From an uncultured Duncaniella sp. (GTDB taxonomy: Bacteria; Bacteroidota; Bacteroidia; Bacteroidales; Muribaculaceae), in contig CAJUKP010000011.1 of the NCBI GenBank assembly GCA_910587165.1, positions 1 through 64,000 of the forward strand: a stretch of DNA of 64,000 nt. Direction: 5' to 3'. Of the stretch, positions 26,361-36,146 are shown piece by piece. How positions within the stretch are numbered: position 1 is the first letter of the stretch; the number at the start of each line of letters is the position of its first letter. A program made the translations under genes and the position numbers. The notes below the pieces were generated by a model. That model was given only the letters and a program-made list of their open reading frames with translations, did not search any database and was not told the DNA's origin.

Positions 26361-26368
26361 CAAAGTTA
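26361..26368 (-). promoter_or_regulatory. -7 element of the lon promoter
   Basis: TAACTTTG on the minus strand matches TAnnTTTG. The -33 region is not an exact TTTG. It lies back to back with the argS promoter. Confidence 0.55.
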
Positions 26369-26452
26369 GCAATTTTCCACGAATTTACGAAAACCAAATC
26401 CACACACGACAAATTTTCATCATTTTATCAAGTGAATTAACACTGTTTTTAG

Positions 26453-26460
26453 TAACTTTG
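26453..26460 (+). promoter_or_regulatory. -7 element of the argS promoter
   Basis: TAACTTTG on the plus strand is 13 nt before the argS start, giving a very short leader. The -33 element is weak. The pair with the lon promoter makes a divergent promoter region. Confidence 0.55.
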
Positions 26461-26473
26461 CAAATTAAAATCA

Positions 26474-28279
26474 ATGATAAACCAACTGGATATGTCTATA
26501 GACAATATTGTAGCGCAGGCCGTGGCGCGCGCCGTCAAGGAAATCTACGGCATCGAGACTCCGGCCGACAAGATCACCCCTCAGGCAACACGCAAGGAAT
26601 TCGAGGGCAATCTCACCGTCGTCGTCTTCCCCTGGGTCAAGGCCGCACGCAAGTCGCCCGAAGCTGTGGGCGAGGAGATAGGTGAATGGCTCGTAGCCAA
26701 CGAACCTGCTGTGGAGAAATTCAATGTGGTCAAGGGATTCCTCAACCTCACCATCTCCCCGAGATTCTGGAACTCCGTTCTCGCTCATATCGCCGCCACT
26801 CCGGCCTATGGGACTGTTGAAGCCGGAGAGAACTCACCTCTTTATATGGTGGAATACTCCTCACCCAACACCAATAAGCCTCTCCACCTCGGTCATGTGC
26901 GCAACAACCTGCTCGGTTTCTCTCTCGCCGAGATCCTCAAGGCCTGCGGCAACCGCGTGGTGAAGACCAATATCGTCAACGACAGAGGCATACACATCTG
27001 CAAATCCATGCTTGCATGGCAGAAATGGGGCGAAGGTATCACCCCCGAGTCGGCCGGCAAGAAAGGCGACCACCTTATCGGTGACTTCTATGTGCTCTTC
27101 GACAAGCATTTCAAGGCTGAGACAAAAGAGCTTATGGAAAAGGGCATGACCGAAGACGAGGCCAAAGCCGCATCACCGCTCATGAAAGAAGCCCGCGAGA
27201 TGCTCGTGAAATGGGAACAGAAGGATCCCGAAGTCCGCGCACTCTGGGAGACCATGAACTCATGGGTATATGCCGGCTTTGACGAGACATACAAACGCAT
27301 GGGCGTGGATTTCGATAAGATCTACTACGAGAGCCAGACCTATCTCGAAGGCAAGGGCAAAGTGCTCGAGGGACTCGAGGCCGGAAAGATGTATCGCAAG
27401 GAAGACGGATCGGTATGGGCTGACCTCACACCCGAAGGTCTTGATCACAAGCTGTTGCTCCGTGCCGACGGAACATCTGTCTACATGACCCAGGACATCG
27501 GAACCGCAAAACTCCGCTACGAGGATTATCCCATCGACAAGATGATCTATGTCGTCGGCAATGAGCAGAACTATCATTTCCAGGTGCTCTCCATCCTTCT
27601 CGACCGTCTCGGATTCAAGTGGGGAAAAGACCTTGTCCACTTCTCCTACGGAATGGTGGAGCTCCCCGAAGGCAAGATGAAATCACGCGAGGGCACAGTA
27701 GTTGATGCCGACGACCTGATGGACGACATGGTGGCCACCGCCCGCGCGGTCTCTGCCGAACTGGGCAAACTCGACGGCCTCTCGGAAGCCGAGACAGGAG
27801 CCATCTGCGAGATGGTCGGACTCGGAGCGTTGAAATACTTCCTGCTCAAGGTCGATCCCCGCAAGAACATGACATTCAACCCCAAGGAAAGTATCGACTT
27901 CAACGGCAACACCGGACCTTTCATCCAGTACACACACGCCCGAATCCGTTCCGTGCTCCGCAAGGCTGCCGACGAAGGCATGACCGACGTCAGCTATGCC
28001 GATGTCATCCCCGGCGAACGCGAGATCACGCTCATACAGGCTCTCGCCGACTTCCCCTCGGTGGTTCAGAACGCCGGAGCCACCTACAGCCCGGCACTGA
28101 TAGCCAACTACGTGTATGATCTGGTGAAGACATACAACCAGTTCTATCACGATTGCTCCATACTCAAGGAATCCGATCCCGCCGTCCGTTCGCTGCGTCT
28201 CGAGCTCAGCCGCCAGACAGCACGTGTCATAGCCTCAGGAATGAAACTTCTGGGCATCGACGTTCCCGAGAGAATGTAA
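26474..28279 (+). CDS. argS: arginyl-tRNA synthetase
   Basis: 601 residues. It has an N-terminal additional domain (about 1-110), then a class I catalytic core with SPNTNKPLHLGHVRNN (HIGH motif HLGH). The KMSKS-equivalent KMKSREG is at about 396, and the C-terminal DALR anticodon-binding domain holds conserved YAHAR-type TQYTHARIRS. It charges tRNA-Arg. Length and motifs are complete. A second in-frame ATG six codons in (MSIDN) is an alternative start. Confidence 0.97.
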   Translation: MINQLDMSIDNIVAQAVARAVKEIYGIETPADKITPQATRKEFEGNLTVVVFPWVKAARKSPEAVGEEIGEWLVANEPAVEKFNVVKGFLNLTISPRFWNSVLAHIAATPAYGTVEAGENSPLYMVEYSSPNTNKPLHLGHVRNNLLGFSLAEILKACGNRVVKTNIVNDRGIHICKSMLAWQKWGEGITPESAGKKGDHLIGDFYVLFDKHFKAETKELMEKGMTEDEAKAASPLMKEAREMLVKWEQKDPEVRALWETMNSWVYAGFDETYKRMGVDFDKIYYESQTYLEGKGKVLEGLEAGKMYRKEDGSVWADLTPEGLDHKLLLRADGTSVYMTQDIGTAKLRYEDYPIDKMIYVVGNEQNYHFQVLSILLDRLGFKWGKDLVHFSYGMVELPEGKMKSREGTVVDADDLMDDMVATARAVSAELGKLDGLSEAETGAICEMVGLGALKYFLLKVDPRKNMTFNPKESIDFNGNTGPFIQYTHARIRSVLRKAADEGMTDVSYADVIPGEREITLIQALADFPSVVQNAGATYSPALIANYVYDLVKTYNQFYHDCSILKESDPAVRSLRLELSRQTARVIASGMKLLGIDVPERM

Positions 28280-28341
28280 CTTATTAAACTATATTCCGTT
28301 TCAATTGTCTAAATAAGAAGAAACAACACCAATATATAAAT

Positions 28342-29058
28342 ATGTATCAAGATCAAACTCCTCCCCCTTTCCGCGGCTATACAAGTGCCGCCCAAGTGGT
28401 TGAGACCACTTCCAATGCAATGAAGAGAGTCTATCTCAAAATGACTCTCGGACTGCTTGTGACCGCTCTCATATCAATGTTCTGCGCCGGTTCCCACGGA
28501 ATCATGATGTTCATGGCCACCAATTCCATCTTCTTCTGGGGTCTGTTCATTGCCGAGATCGTGCTCGTTATCGCCATATCCGGAGGCATCAACAAAATGT
28601 CGTCCACCACAGCCACACTGCTGTTCTACCTCTTCGCCGCCGTCAACGGCGTGGCTCTCGCACCGATATTCCTCGTCTACACGATGACCTCCATCGCCAA
28701 GACATTCTTCATCTGTGCCGGAACATTCGGAGCCATGAGCGTCTACGGCTATTTCACCACCCGCGACCTTACCAAGTGGGGCAACTTCCTCATCTACGCC
28801 CTTTTCGGCCTCATAATCGCGTCCGTGGTCAACATATTCACCAAAAGCTCTGGACTTGAATGGATCATTTCCATTGCCGGTGTGCTGATCTTCATTGGCC
28901 TCACCGCATGGGACACTCAGAAAATCAAGCAGATGGCACAGTACACCCCCTCCGACCGCATAGGCCACCTCGCCACCATCGGAGCCCTGAGCCTCTACCT
29001 CGACTTCATCAACCTCTTCCTCTATCTCCTGCGTTTCTTCGGAAACAGCCGTGACTGA
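28342..29058 (+). CDS. Bax inhibitor-1/YccA family membrane protein
   Basis: 238 residues with seven predicted membrane segments. The C-terminal block LTAWDTQKIKQMAQ and the following ALSLYLDFINLFLYLLRFFGN are the signature of the BI-1/YccA (TMBIM) family. Members conduct calcium or modulate proteases such as FtsH. The exact role in Bacteroidota is not established. It sits between argS and the carboxynorspermidine synthase gene in the same direction, with short spacers of 62 and 24 bp. Confidence 0.9.
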   Translation: MYQDQTPPPFRGYTSAAQVVETTSNAMKRVYLKMTLGLLVTALISMFCAGSHGIMMFMATNSIFFWGLFIAEIVLVIAISGGINKMSSTTATLLFYLFAAVNGVALAPIFLVYTMTSIAKTFFICAGTFGAMSVYGYFTTRDLTKWGNFLIYALFGLIIASVVNIFTKSSGLEWIISIAGVLIFIGLTAWDTQKIKQMAQYTPSDRIGHLATIGALSLYLDFINLFLYLLRFFGNSRD

Positions 29059-29082
29059 TAATCATCAAACACTGAAATATAC

Positions 29083-30279
<1,197 letters not shown>

Positions 30280-30304
30280 AAAAACATAGCCATAAATCAT
30301 TGAT

Positions 30305-30345
30305 GTGGACGGGCAGCCTTCGCGGCTATCCGTCCACTTCTGTTT
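30305..30345 (+). terminator. terminator after carboxynorspermidine synthase gene
   Basis: GTGGACGG (30305-30312) pairs with 30330-30337, and AGCC/GGCT extends the stem across a small internal loop. The sequence TTCTGTTTT follows on the plus strand. Confidence 0.75.
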
Positions 30346-30370
30346 TGAAGGATTTTTTTCCCTCGATTTT

Positions 30371-30401
30371 TTTGCGATTAGGAAAATAGTTACTACTTTC
30401 G
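30371..30401 (+). promoter_or_regulatory. promoter of the pRiA4b ORF-3-like gene
   Basis: TTTG (30371-30374), a 19-bp spacer and TACTTTCG (30394-30401, one mismatch to TAnnTTTG) precede the ATG at 30427 by 25 nt. Confidence 0.6.
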
Positions 30402-30426
30402 CGGTGTATAATCAAAGACGTTCACT

Positions 30427-30978
30427 ATGATATTCACTTTCCGCATTGTCTCTGACGAAGTTGACAATTTCAAACGCGAAATACAAATTGATGCCGATGC
30501 TACATTCCTCGACTTGCGCAATGCTATATGCGACAGTGTGGGATATGACAAGGGACAGTTCAGCTCGTTTTTCCTCTGTGACGAAGGATGGGAACGCAGC
30601 CAGGAGATAAGCCTGGAGGATATGGGATCCGACTCGTCCGAAGATGTCTATCTCATGGATGACACCCCCTTGAGCGATTTTATCGAGGATGACGGACAGC
30701 GTCTCGTGTGGGTATTTGACTATATGACCGACCGTTCATTCTTCATAGAGATGAAACGTTCTGTACCCGGAAAACACCTCCACGATCCATTGTGCTCAAT
30801 ATCTATGGGCGAGGCTCCCTCGCAGTTTGTCAACCTTGACGATTTCGACGCCAAGATCGACGCAAAAGCCGCACAGGTGGCCGCGACAGATCTTGATGAC
30901 GATTTCTACGGATCATCGGAATACAACGAAGATGAGTTCGATGCCGCCGGCTTCGACGAAATGACATTTGACGAGTAA
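30427..30978 (+). CDS. plasmid pRiA4b ORF-3-like protein
   Basis: 183 residues. MIFTFRIVSDEVDNFKREIQIDADATFLDLRNAICDSVGYD, then FFLCDEGWERSQEI and WVFDYMTDRSFFIEM, match the pRiA4b ORF-3/IS1096-passenger-like fold. The C-terminal 45 residues are very acidic (TDLDDDFYGSSEYNEDEFDAAGF). The family name comes from a plasmid, but this copy has no neighbouring transposase or repeats. In Bacteroidota it is widespread and chromosomal. The function is unknown. It is monocistronic, bounded by its own promoter and a strong terminator. Confidence 0.8.
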   Translation: MIFTFRIVSDEVDNFKREIQIDADATFLDLRNAICDSVGYDKGQFSSFFLCDEGWERSQEISLEDMGSDSSEDVYLMDDTPLSDFIEDDGQRLVWVFDYMTDRSFFIEMKRSVPGKHLHDPLCSISMGEAPSQFVNLDDFDAKIDAKAAQVAATDLDDDFYGSSEYNEDEFDAAGFDEMTFDE

Positions 30979-31007
30979 AATATAATATATCAGGATATAA
31001 TAAAGCT

Positions 31008-31056
31008 TTTCAGCGGCAGCGCAACATTCTTACGGATCGTTGCGCTGCCGCTGAAA
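31008..31056. terminator. strong bidirectional terminator between convergent genes
   Basis: TTTCAGCGGCAGCGCAAC (31008-31025) pairs perfectly over 18 bp with 31039-31056, with a 13-nt loop. It lies between the plus-strand stop at 30978 and the minus-strand stop at 31057. Confidence 0.85.
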
Positions 31057-31986
31057 TCATAAGACGAAAGATGTCTTGGGAGTAAGGATACACCCCACAT
31101 CCTCCTTGAAGTCACACAACCCCACCGAAGGGATTCCGTCGGTGGACGACGGCCCCACATCGACAATCATCTTACCGGCGGAGCTGAAATATTCAAACAC
31201 CTTGTATGGCAGGAATCTCATCGGGCGGAGTGCCGAATAGCCGGGAGCGTCACCCCAATAGATGATCTGCACGATTCCCGGAGCCACATCAAAGGCCTGG
31301 ACGGCAGCTACATCTTCCCCGTCTCTGCTCATCACCATGAAAGTGGCCTTTATGACACGTGCCGTAGCCATTACATCCTCCAGGGACATCCTCAGCGGAT
31401 AGCCATGACTATCCCTGTTGGCCTTGATGACACCATAGGCCCTTGCCACGTCCGAAGCCGATCCGGTCAGTATCTCAAGATTGAAACCGAATCGCTCCCC
31501 TTTCCTGAATTTCTTGCGGGCTTCAGTCGAGAGACTCTCAATATACCCGCCGAAACGGTCGAGAGGATAATGATAGTTATATTCTGTCACGGCTCTTGCC
31601 CCTTGCGTGAGCAGCGCACAATGCAACTTGGCGATATTTCCTCCACGGTCATAAAACATCGGAGGCAACGTAAGCCTCACTTCCTTTCCATGCGTGACGC
31701 CATAATCCTTCAGCGCACCGGCAAATCCGATATAGAACTCCACATTCTGGGCCTTGGTCTGCTCCACACCTCCGAACGGAGCCGAAAAGGGAGATCTCAG
31801 GCTGTCGTCACGCTCTCCGAGAGTGATTCCGAGACGCACTTTTCCATGGTCATCCAGACCGAACAGATAATGTATGTCGTCACACTTACCACGGTTAAGT
31901 TCCGTGAACGCCACTGAATTGAACACATGGGAGGTCTGCGGAAACATCAGGACATATTCCCTCGCCCCCGTCCTTTCCAACCTCAT
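31057..31986 (-). CDS. GNAT-fold/FemAB-like acyltransferase-like protein
   Basis: 309 residues. The two-lobed pattern, with NYHYPLDRFGGYIESLSTEARKKFRKGERFGF in the middle followed by AYGVIKANRDSHGYPLRMSLEDV, VMSRDGEDVAAVQAF and IIYWGDAPG, resembles GNAT/FemAB-type acyltransferases that share this lobe order. No donor or acceptor can be named. It overlaps the Sua5-family gene by 4 bp and is the last gene of the three-gene operon starting near 33258. The family assignment is moderate. Confidence 0.6.
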   Translation of the reverse strand: MRLERTGAREYVLMFPQTSHVFNSVAFTELNRGKCDDIHYLFGLDDHGKVRLGITLGERDDSLRSPFSAPFGGVEQTKAQNVEFYIGFAGALKDYGVTHGKEVRLTLPPMFYDRGGNIAKLHCALLTQGARAVTEYNYHYPLDRFGGYIESLSTEARKKFRKGERFGFNLEILTGSASDVARAYGVIKANRDSHGYPLRMSLEDVMATARVIKATFMVMSRDGEDVAAVQAFDVAPGIVQIIYWGDAPGYSALRPMRFLPYKVFEYFSSAGKMIVDVGPSSTDGIPSVGLCDFKEDVGCILTPKTSFVL

Positions 31987-32582
31987 CTCAGCTCCCCTTT
32001 CCCTTCACGGATAATCTCGGGGTTGCGGCTGTCTGTGATGTCTACCACAGTCGAAGGCACACCCTCCCCCTCACCACCGTCGATGAGAAGAGCCGCCACA
32101 CCCTCATATTCGAGAGCTACGGTGGACGGATCCACGCCATCCTCATCCTGAGGGATGGAGGTCGACAGAAGCGGGTGTCCGAGCCGTCCGGCAAGAGCCG
32201 TGGCTATCGGATTCGCGGGGACACGGATCCCCACCTCCTTGCGCCCCTTGAATACCTTCGGGAGCGATGTCGAGGCCGGAAGAATGAAGGTGAAAGGCCC
32301 GGGAAGATTGGAACGCAATATGCGGAACGCCTCATTGTCAACCCGGGCATATTCACTCGCCATCGAGATCCCGTCACACACCACCGAAAGTGTCTGTCGG
32401 CGCGGATCGACACCCTTGATCTTGCACAGCCGCTCGATGGCTCCGTTGTTGAGCGCGTCACAACCGAGAGCATAAAGGGTATCGGTGGGATAGATTATCA
32501 CACCGCCGTCTTGCAGACACTCTACAGCCTCGTCGAGAAACCGGTCGTTGAGGCTCGAAGGATACATTCTCAGTTGTTTCAT
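31983..32582 (-). CDS. tsaC: threonylcarbamoyl-AMP synthase (Sua5/YwlC/YrdC family)
   Basis: 199 residues. It has GGVIIYPTDTLYALGCDALN, then KGVDPRRQTLSVVC and GPFTFILPAST, with the conserved KxR and SxN pattern of the YrdC fold. It makes L-threonylcarbamoyl-AMP from threonine, bicarbonate and ATP, the first step of t6A37 tRNA modification. The size matches the single-domain YrdC/TsaC type rather than the longer Sua5. It overlaps both neighbours by 4 bp, so all three proteins are translated from one mRNA. Confidence 0.92.
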   Translation of the reverse strand: MKQLRMYPSSLNDRFLDEAVECLQDGGVIIYPTDTLYALGCDALNNGAIERLCKIKGVDPRRQTLSVVCDGISMASEYARVDNEAFRILRSNLPGPFTFILPASTSLPKVFKGRKEVGIRVPANPIATALAGRLGHPLLSTSIPQDEDGVDPSTVALEYEGVAALLIDGGEGEGVPSTVVDITDSRNPEIIREGKGELR

Positions 32583-33244
32583 GCGCTTAGATATTTTATG
32601 GTTATGTTAGTGGCCGACGCAAAACGCCCGAGCAGATCCGTGATCAGGTTCACGGTCTCATCCACAGGCATTTCCTCGCCATATATGTTGACACACATGA
32701 GCAGCCGTCTTGTCTCCGGCGTGAGCTTGGTGCGTTCATTATCACTCGTCGGAGTGCCGATCCCGCCGACAGAATCCCGATAGACAGGCATCGAGGCAAT
32801 GTTGAGCTGTCCGCGCCCGATAGCCTCGAACGGCTCTCCCTCACGACCCACACCGAGCGACAGACTGTCACCCTCTATCTTGTCGAGATCAAATCCGCCT
32901 ATCGAATAACCCGACTGGAGAGAAACGAGATTGATGAGATCGACAAGAGTGTCGATCCGGTAGAGCCCGAGCCCTTTCACCACACGCCGGCACAAAGCCT
33001 CGGCCGACGGACGATAGCGGTTAGGCTCCTTGCCGAGAGCCTTGTAGGCCTCACGGGTGGCACGTATGCCCGGACGCTTGTTGATGTCTCCCATATCAGT
33101 GACAGCGGCGATGTCAGCCGCCGCACGCTCTATCAGTCTCCACAACTCCGGGGAGGTCTCCGGATTGGTCACATCTGCCTCCAGAGCCACGACTTTAAGC
33201 CCCGGCGCTGCCCTTCTGACGGTATCTTCGATAGATATATTCAT
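32579..33244 (-). CDS. B3/B4 domain protein (phenylalanyl-tRNA synthetase beta-like editing fold)
   Basis: 221 residues from the ATG at 33244 (MNISIEDTVRRAAPG). It contains PNRYRPSAEALCRRVVKGLGLYRIDTLVDLINLVSL and GGFDLDKIEGD, the hallmarks of stand-alone B3/B4 proteins related to the PheRS beta-chain editing domain. These may deacylate mischarged tRNAs or amino-acid adducts. An upstream in-frame start at 33316 is rejected because it would run through the promoter region. It is the first gene of the operon with TsaC, a functionally fitting neighbour. Confidence 0.85.
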   Translation of the reverse strand: MNISIEDTVRRAAPGLKVVALEADVTNPETSPELWRLIERAAADIAAVTDMGDINKRPGIRATREAYKALGKEPNRYRPSAEALCRRVVKGLGLYRIDTLVDLINLVSLQSGYSIGGFDLDKIEGDSLSLGVGREGEPFEAIGRGQLNIASMPVYRDSVGGIGTPTSDNERTKLTPETRRLLMCVNIYGEEMPVDETVNLITDLLGRFASATNITIKYLSA

Positions 33245-33264
33245 CGGTGATAGTATTTCACCCG

Positions 33265-33272
33265 CAAAGATA
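33265..33272 (-). promoter_or_regulatory. -7 element for the B3/B4-tsaC operon
   Basis: TATCTTTG on the minus strand matches TAnnTTTG and sits about 20 nt before the ATG at 33244. The -33 element is not a clear TTTG. It is divergent from the promoter at 33296. Confidence 0.5.
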
Positions 33273-33295
33273 CGATAAAAATCGCATTTTTTTCC

Positions 33296-33303
33296 TACCT
33301 TTG
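33296..33303 (+). promoter_or_regulatory. -7 element for the acyltransferase-Stealth operon
   Basis: TACCTTTG matches TAnnTTTG exactly and ends 24 nt before the ATG at 33328. No exact -33 TTTG is seen. Confidence 0.5.
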
Positions 33304-33327
33304 CTGTCAATTCCAATCATAATAACA

Positions 33328-34203
33328 ATGTCATATCGTCTGCTTTACTCTACTTTAAAGCTGATCTCATACATTCCTTTTCCTCTGCTCTACCTGCTGT
33401 CTGATTGCCTCGGGTGGGTGCTTTATCATCTTGTGCGCTACCGGCGCAGGATAGTGCGCCGGAATCTTACCGAGTGTTTCCCTGAAAAGGGGCTTCCGGA
33501 AATCCGTAAAATCGAAAAGGGATTCTACCGCTACTTCACTGACAATGTGCTCGAAAGCTGTAAACTGGCATCCATCTCACCCGACGAGATGAAGCGCCGC
33601 ATGAGATTCACCAACATCGAGGAGGTCAACGATGTTCTCAGGTCAGGCCGCTCGGTCGCGCTCTATCTCGGTCATTATGCCAATTGGGAGTGGATCTCAT
33701 CCATGCCCCTGCATCTCGAGAAAGAAGCCGTGGCCGCACAGATCTACCACAAGTTGCGCAACAGGAATTTCGACCGTCTCATGCTCCACATACGCAGCCG
33801 CATGGGGGCCGTATGCGTGGATATGTACAAGACAGCCCGCTACATCACGGAACTCAGGACCGCAGGAAAGGTATGCATCGTAGGATTCATCGCCGACCAG
33901 TCGCCCAAGAAGAAGGAGGTGCGTCATTTCATCGACTTCATGCACCACCGCACCCCTGTGCTCACAGGTACGGAGAAAATCATCAAACACTATGATTTCG
34001 AAGCATGGTTTGTAAGGACACGGAGAGTGAAACGAGGCTATTACGAGGTCGAGTACATCAAAATGCATCCGGATCCCAAGTCGCTGCCCGACTTCGAGCT
34101 CACAGAGATATATTACCGTATGCTTGCCGATATGATCATCAGCGACCCCACCTTATATCTGTGGACACACAACCGGTTCAAACACGCCCAACTTGAAAAG
34201 TGA
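33328..34203 (+). CDS. LpxL/HtrB-type lipid A acyltransferase
   Basis: 291 residues from MSYRLLYSTLKL at 33328. A longer frame from 33247 is excluded because it includes the promoter. An N-terminal membrane helix is followed by GHYANWEW with the catalytic HxxxxE arrangement at about 110-117. It is followed by FIADQSPKK and HRTPVLTGTEKI, typical of the lipid A late acyltransferases of Bacteroidota. It should add a secondary acyl chain to lipid A at the inner membrane. The next gene begins 4 nt after its stop, which links lipid A maturation to the following phosphotransferase. Confidence 0.88.
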   Translation: MSYRLLYSTLKLISYIPFPLLYLLSDCLGWVLYHLVRYRRRIVRRNLTECFPEKGLPEIRKIEKGFYRYFTDNVLESCKLASISPDEMKRRMRFTNIEEVNDVLRSGRSVALYLGHYANWEWISSMPLHLEKEAVAAQIYHKLRNRNFDRLMLHIRSRMGAVCVDMYKTARYITELRTAGKVCIVGFIADQSPKKKEVRHFIDFMHHRTPVLTGTEKIIKHYDFEAWFVRTRRVKRGYYEVEYIKMHPDPKSLPDFELTEIYYRMLADMIISDPTLYLWTHNRFKHAQLEK

Positions 34204-34207
34204 TCTC

Positions 34208-35200
34208 ATGGAAATAGACTTTATCGTGACATGGGTCGACATGAACGACCCCGAATGGCAGAAAGAATTCGCCAAATACTCCGGTAAGAAGGAGAATACC
34301 CGCAACGGTGTCTCCGAAGCCCGTTTCCGCGATGCCGGGTTCCTTAAATACTGGTTCAGAGGCGTTGAGAAATTCGCTCCATGGGTGAGGAAAATCCACT
34401 TTGTTACGAGCGGACAGAAGCCGGATTGGCTCGACGAAAACAATCCGAAGATTAACCTTGTGAAACACAGTGACTATATCCCGGCTGAGTTTCTACCGAC
34501 ATACAACTCGGTGGTGATCGAGCGCTATCTCCACCGCATCCCGGGATTGAGCGACAGATTTGTGTACTTCAACGATGATTTCTACATCATCAATTCCATC
34601 GGTCCTGACCGCTTCTTCAAGGACGGTCTGCCGCGCGACATTGCCACATTCCTCTACAATCCCTCATGGTCACAGTGGTACCGGCGCATAAAGAACAATC
34701 TGAAGATCATCAACCGCCACTTTGACAAGAAAGAGGTGATGGAACGTGACCACGACAAATGGTTCCACCCCTCCTATGGTTCGAAAGCGATATGGAACCA
34801 CCTGCTCAGCCACTACGGCCGGTTCATCACTCTCCGCACACCCCACAATGCCCAGCCTTACCTGAAATCGACATTCGAAGAGGTGTGGGCCGTGGCCGGG
34901 AAAGAGCTTACAGAGACCTCGGTCAACCGTTTCAGAGCCTTGTCCGACTATACCCCTGAGCTTTTCCGCACATGGCAGATATGCCGTGGCAACTTCGAGC
35001 CATACAACACATATCTCGACACCAAGATGTTCCCGCTTATGATAAAGCCAAAAGCTGCCATAAGGGCCATCTATAACCAGTCATATTCACTCATCTGCCT
35101 CAACGACAACGTGCACATCCGCCACTATGACCGCGTCATGGCAGAGATCAGGGATGCCTTCGAGCATATCCTGCCCGAAAAGTCAAGCTTCGAGAAATGA
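34208..35200 (+). CDS. Stealth family glycan phosphotransferase
   Basis: 330 residues from the ATG at 34208. All four Stealth blocks are recognisable: CR1 EIDFIVTWVDMNDPEW, a long CR2 ending in FVYFNDDFYIINSI, a CR3-like block around TPHNAQPYLKSTFEEVW, and a C-terminal CR4-like block NDNVHIRHYDRVM. Stealth proteins transfer sugar-1-phosphate to glycans (hexose-1-phosphoryltransferase), making phosphodiester-linked surface polysaccharides. A start at 34193 would overlap the acyltransferase and is less likely. The stop overlaps the glycosyltransferase start (ATGA). Confidence 0.9.
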   Translation: MEIDFIVTWVDMNDPEWQKEFAKYSGKKENTRNGVSEARFRDAGFLKYWFRGVEKFAPWVRKIHFVTSGQKPDWLDENNPKINLVKHSDYIPAEFLPTYNSVVIERYLHRIPGLSDRFVYFNDDFYIINSIGPDRFFKDGLPRDIATFLYNPSWSQWYRRIKNNLKIINRHFDKKEVMERDHDKWFHPSYGSKAIWNHLLSHYGRFITLRTPHNAQPYLKSTFEEVWAVAGKELTETSVNRFRALSDYTPELFRTWQICRGNFEPYNTYLDTKMFPLMIKPKAAIRAIYNQSYSLICLNDNVHIRHYDRVMAEIRDAFEHILPEKSSFEK

Positions 35201-36075
35201 ACAAGGCTGCAGCTGAAATAATAGCCGGGCTGATACCCTGGAAGATGGAGCGCAACCGCTGGCGGGGATTGCTGCGCTACGGAGTGCGCAACGCTGTGAA
35301 ACTTCACCGCGAGCTCCGCCACAACCACACCGTCCCGTCCACCTATCTCGCCGTATGCGCCATAGCCAAGGATGAAGGGCCATATTTCAAGGAGTGGATC
35401 GAATGGCACCGCGACATGGGGGTGGAGAAATTCTATATCTACGACAACGGAAGCACCGACCGCACCCGCGAGGTGCTCGCTCCTTTCATAGAATCAGGAC
35501 TCGTGGACTACACATACTTTCCCGGCCACCGTATGCAGATCGCCGCATACGACGACTGCATCACCCGCCACCGTTTCGATGCCCGATGGATAGCCTTCAT
35601 AGACCTTGACGAGTTCATAGTTCCGGTCAAGGATGCCGATATCCCGGCCTTTCTCGGCAGATTCGAGGAGTTCCCGGCTGTAGAGATCAACTGGCTGTGT
35701 TACGGAAGCGGAGGCGAGGAAAAGAAATCCCCGGCTCCTGTGATGCAGCGGTTCCGCCGCCACTCTCTTCCCGGCCATCCGCTCAACCGCCATGTGAAAA
35801 GTATAGTCGACCCACGCAGGGTCTACACCATGACCGGATGTCATGAGGCATCACGCATAACCGGCGTTGCCGCCGACTCCCATGGCCTGCCCATTACAAG
35901 GAATTTCCGCGAACGCGAGCCTCAGCAGGACGTGATACGCATCAATCATTATGCTGTCAGATCAAAGGAAGAATTTGTAGAGAAACAGAACCGCGGCCGC
36001 GCCAGTGGCACCAAGCGAGCCATCGAATGGGACTATTTCCATAAATATGACCTTAACGATGTAGATGCAGATTAG
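35197..36075 (+). CDS. glycosyltransferase family 92-like
   Basis: 292 residues. YLAVCAIAKDEGPYFKEWIEWHRDMGVEKFYIYDNGSTDRT (about 50-90), then AFIDLDEFIVPV with the DxD motif at about 131-137, and a late H-Y pattern are the GT92/DUF23-type signature. It should add a sugar to a glycan on the cytoplasmic face. It overlaps the Stealth gene by 4 bp, so both products are likely in one structure. A terminator follows at 36110-36135. Confidence 0.88.
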   Translation: MNKAAAEIIAGLIPWKMERNRWRGLLRYGVRNAVKLHRELRHNHTVPSTYLAVCAIAKDEGPYFKEWIEWHRDMGVEKFYIYDNGSTDRTREVLAPFIESGLVDYTYFPGHRMQIAAYDDCITRHRFDARWIAFIDLDEFIVPVKDADIPAFLGRFEEFPAVEINWLCYGSGGEEKKSPAPVMQRFRRHSLPGHPLNRHVKSIVDPRRVYTMTGCHEASRITGVAADSHGLPITRNFREREPQQDVIRINHYAVRSKEEFVEKQNRGRASGTKRAIEWDYFHKYDLNDVDAD

Positions 36076-36109
36076 ATAAAAGAATCACAATCAGGTTTAT
36101 AACAAGAAC

Positions 36110-36135
36110 GAGGCAGGTACACACGCACCTGCCTC
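36110..36135. terminator. bidirectional terminator between convergent glycan operons
   Basis: GAGGCAGGT (36110-36118) pairs with ACCTGCCTC (36127-36135), with an 8-nt loop. A T-rich tract (TACTGTTACTTTTATTT) follows on the plus strand. It separates the two oppositely transcribed Stealth-containing operons. Confidence 0.75.
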
Positions 36136-36146
36136 TACTGTTACTT

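Noticed and set aside
30427..30978. pRiA4b ORF-3-like gene as a mobile element
   Set aside because: No transposase, terminal repeats or target duplications around it; the name reflects history of the family only.
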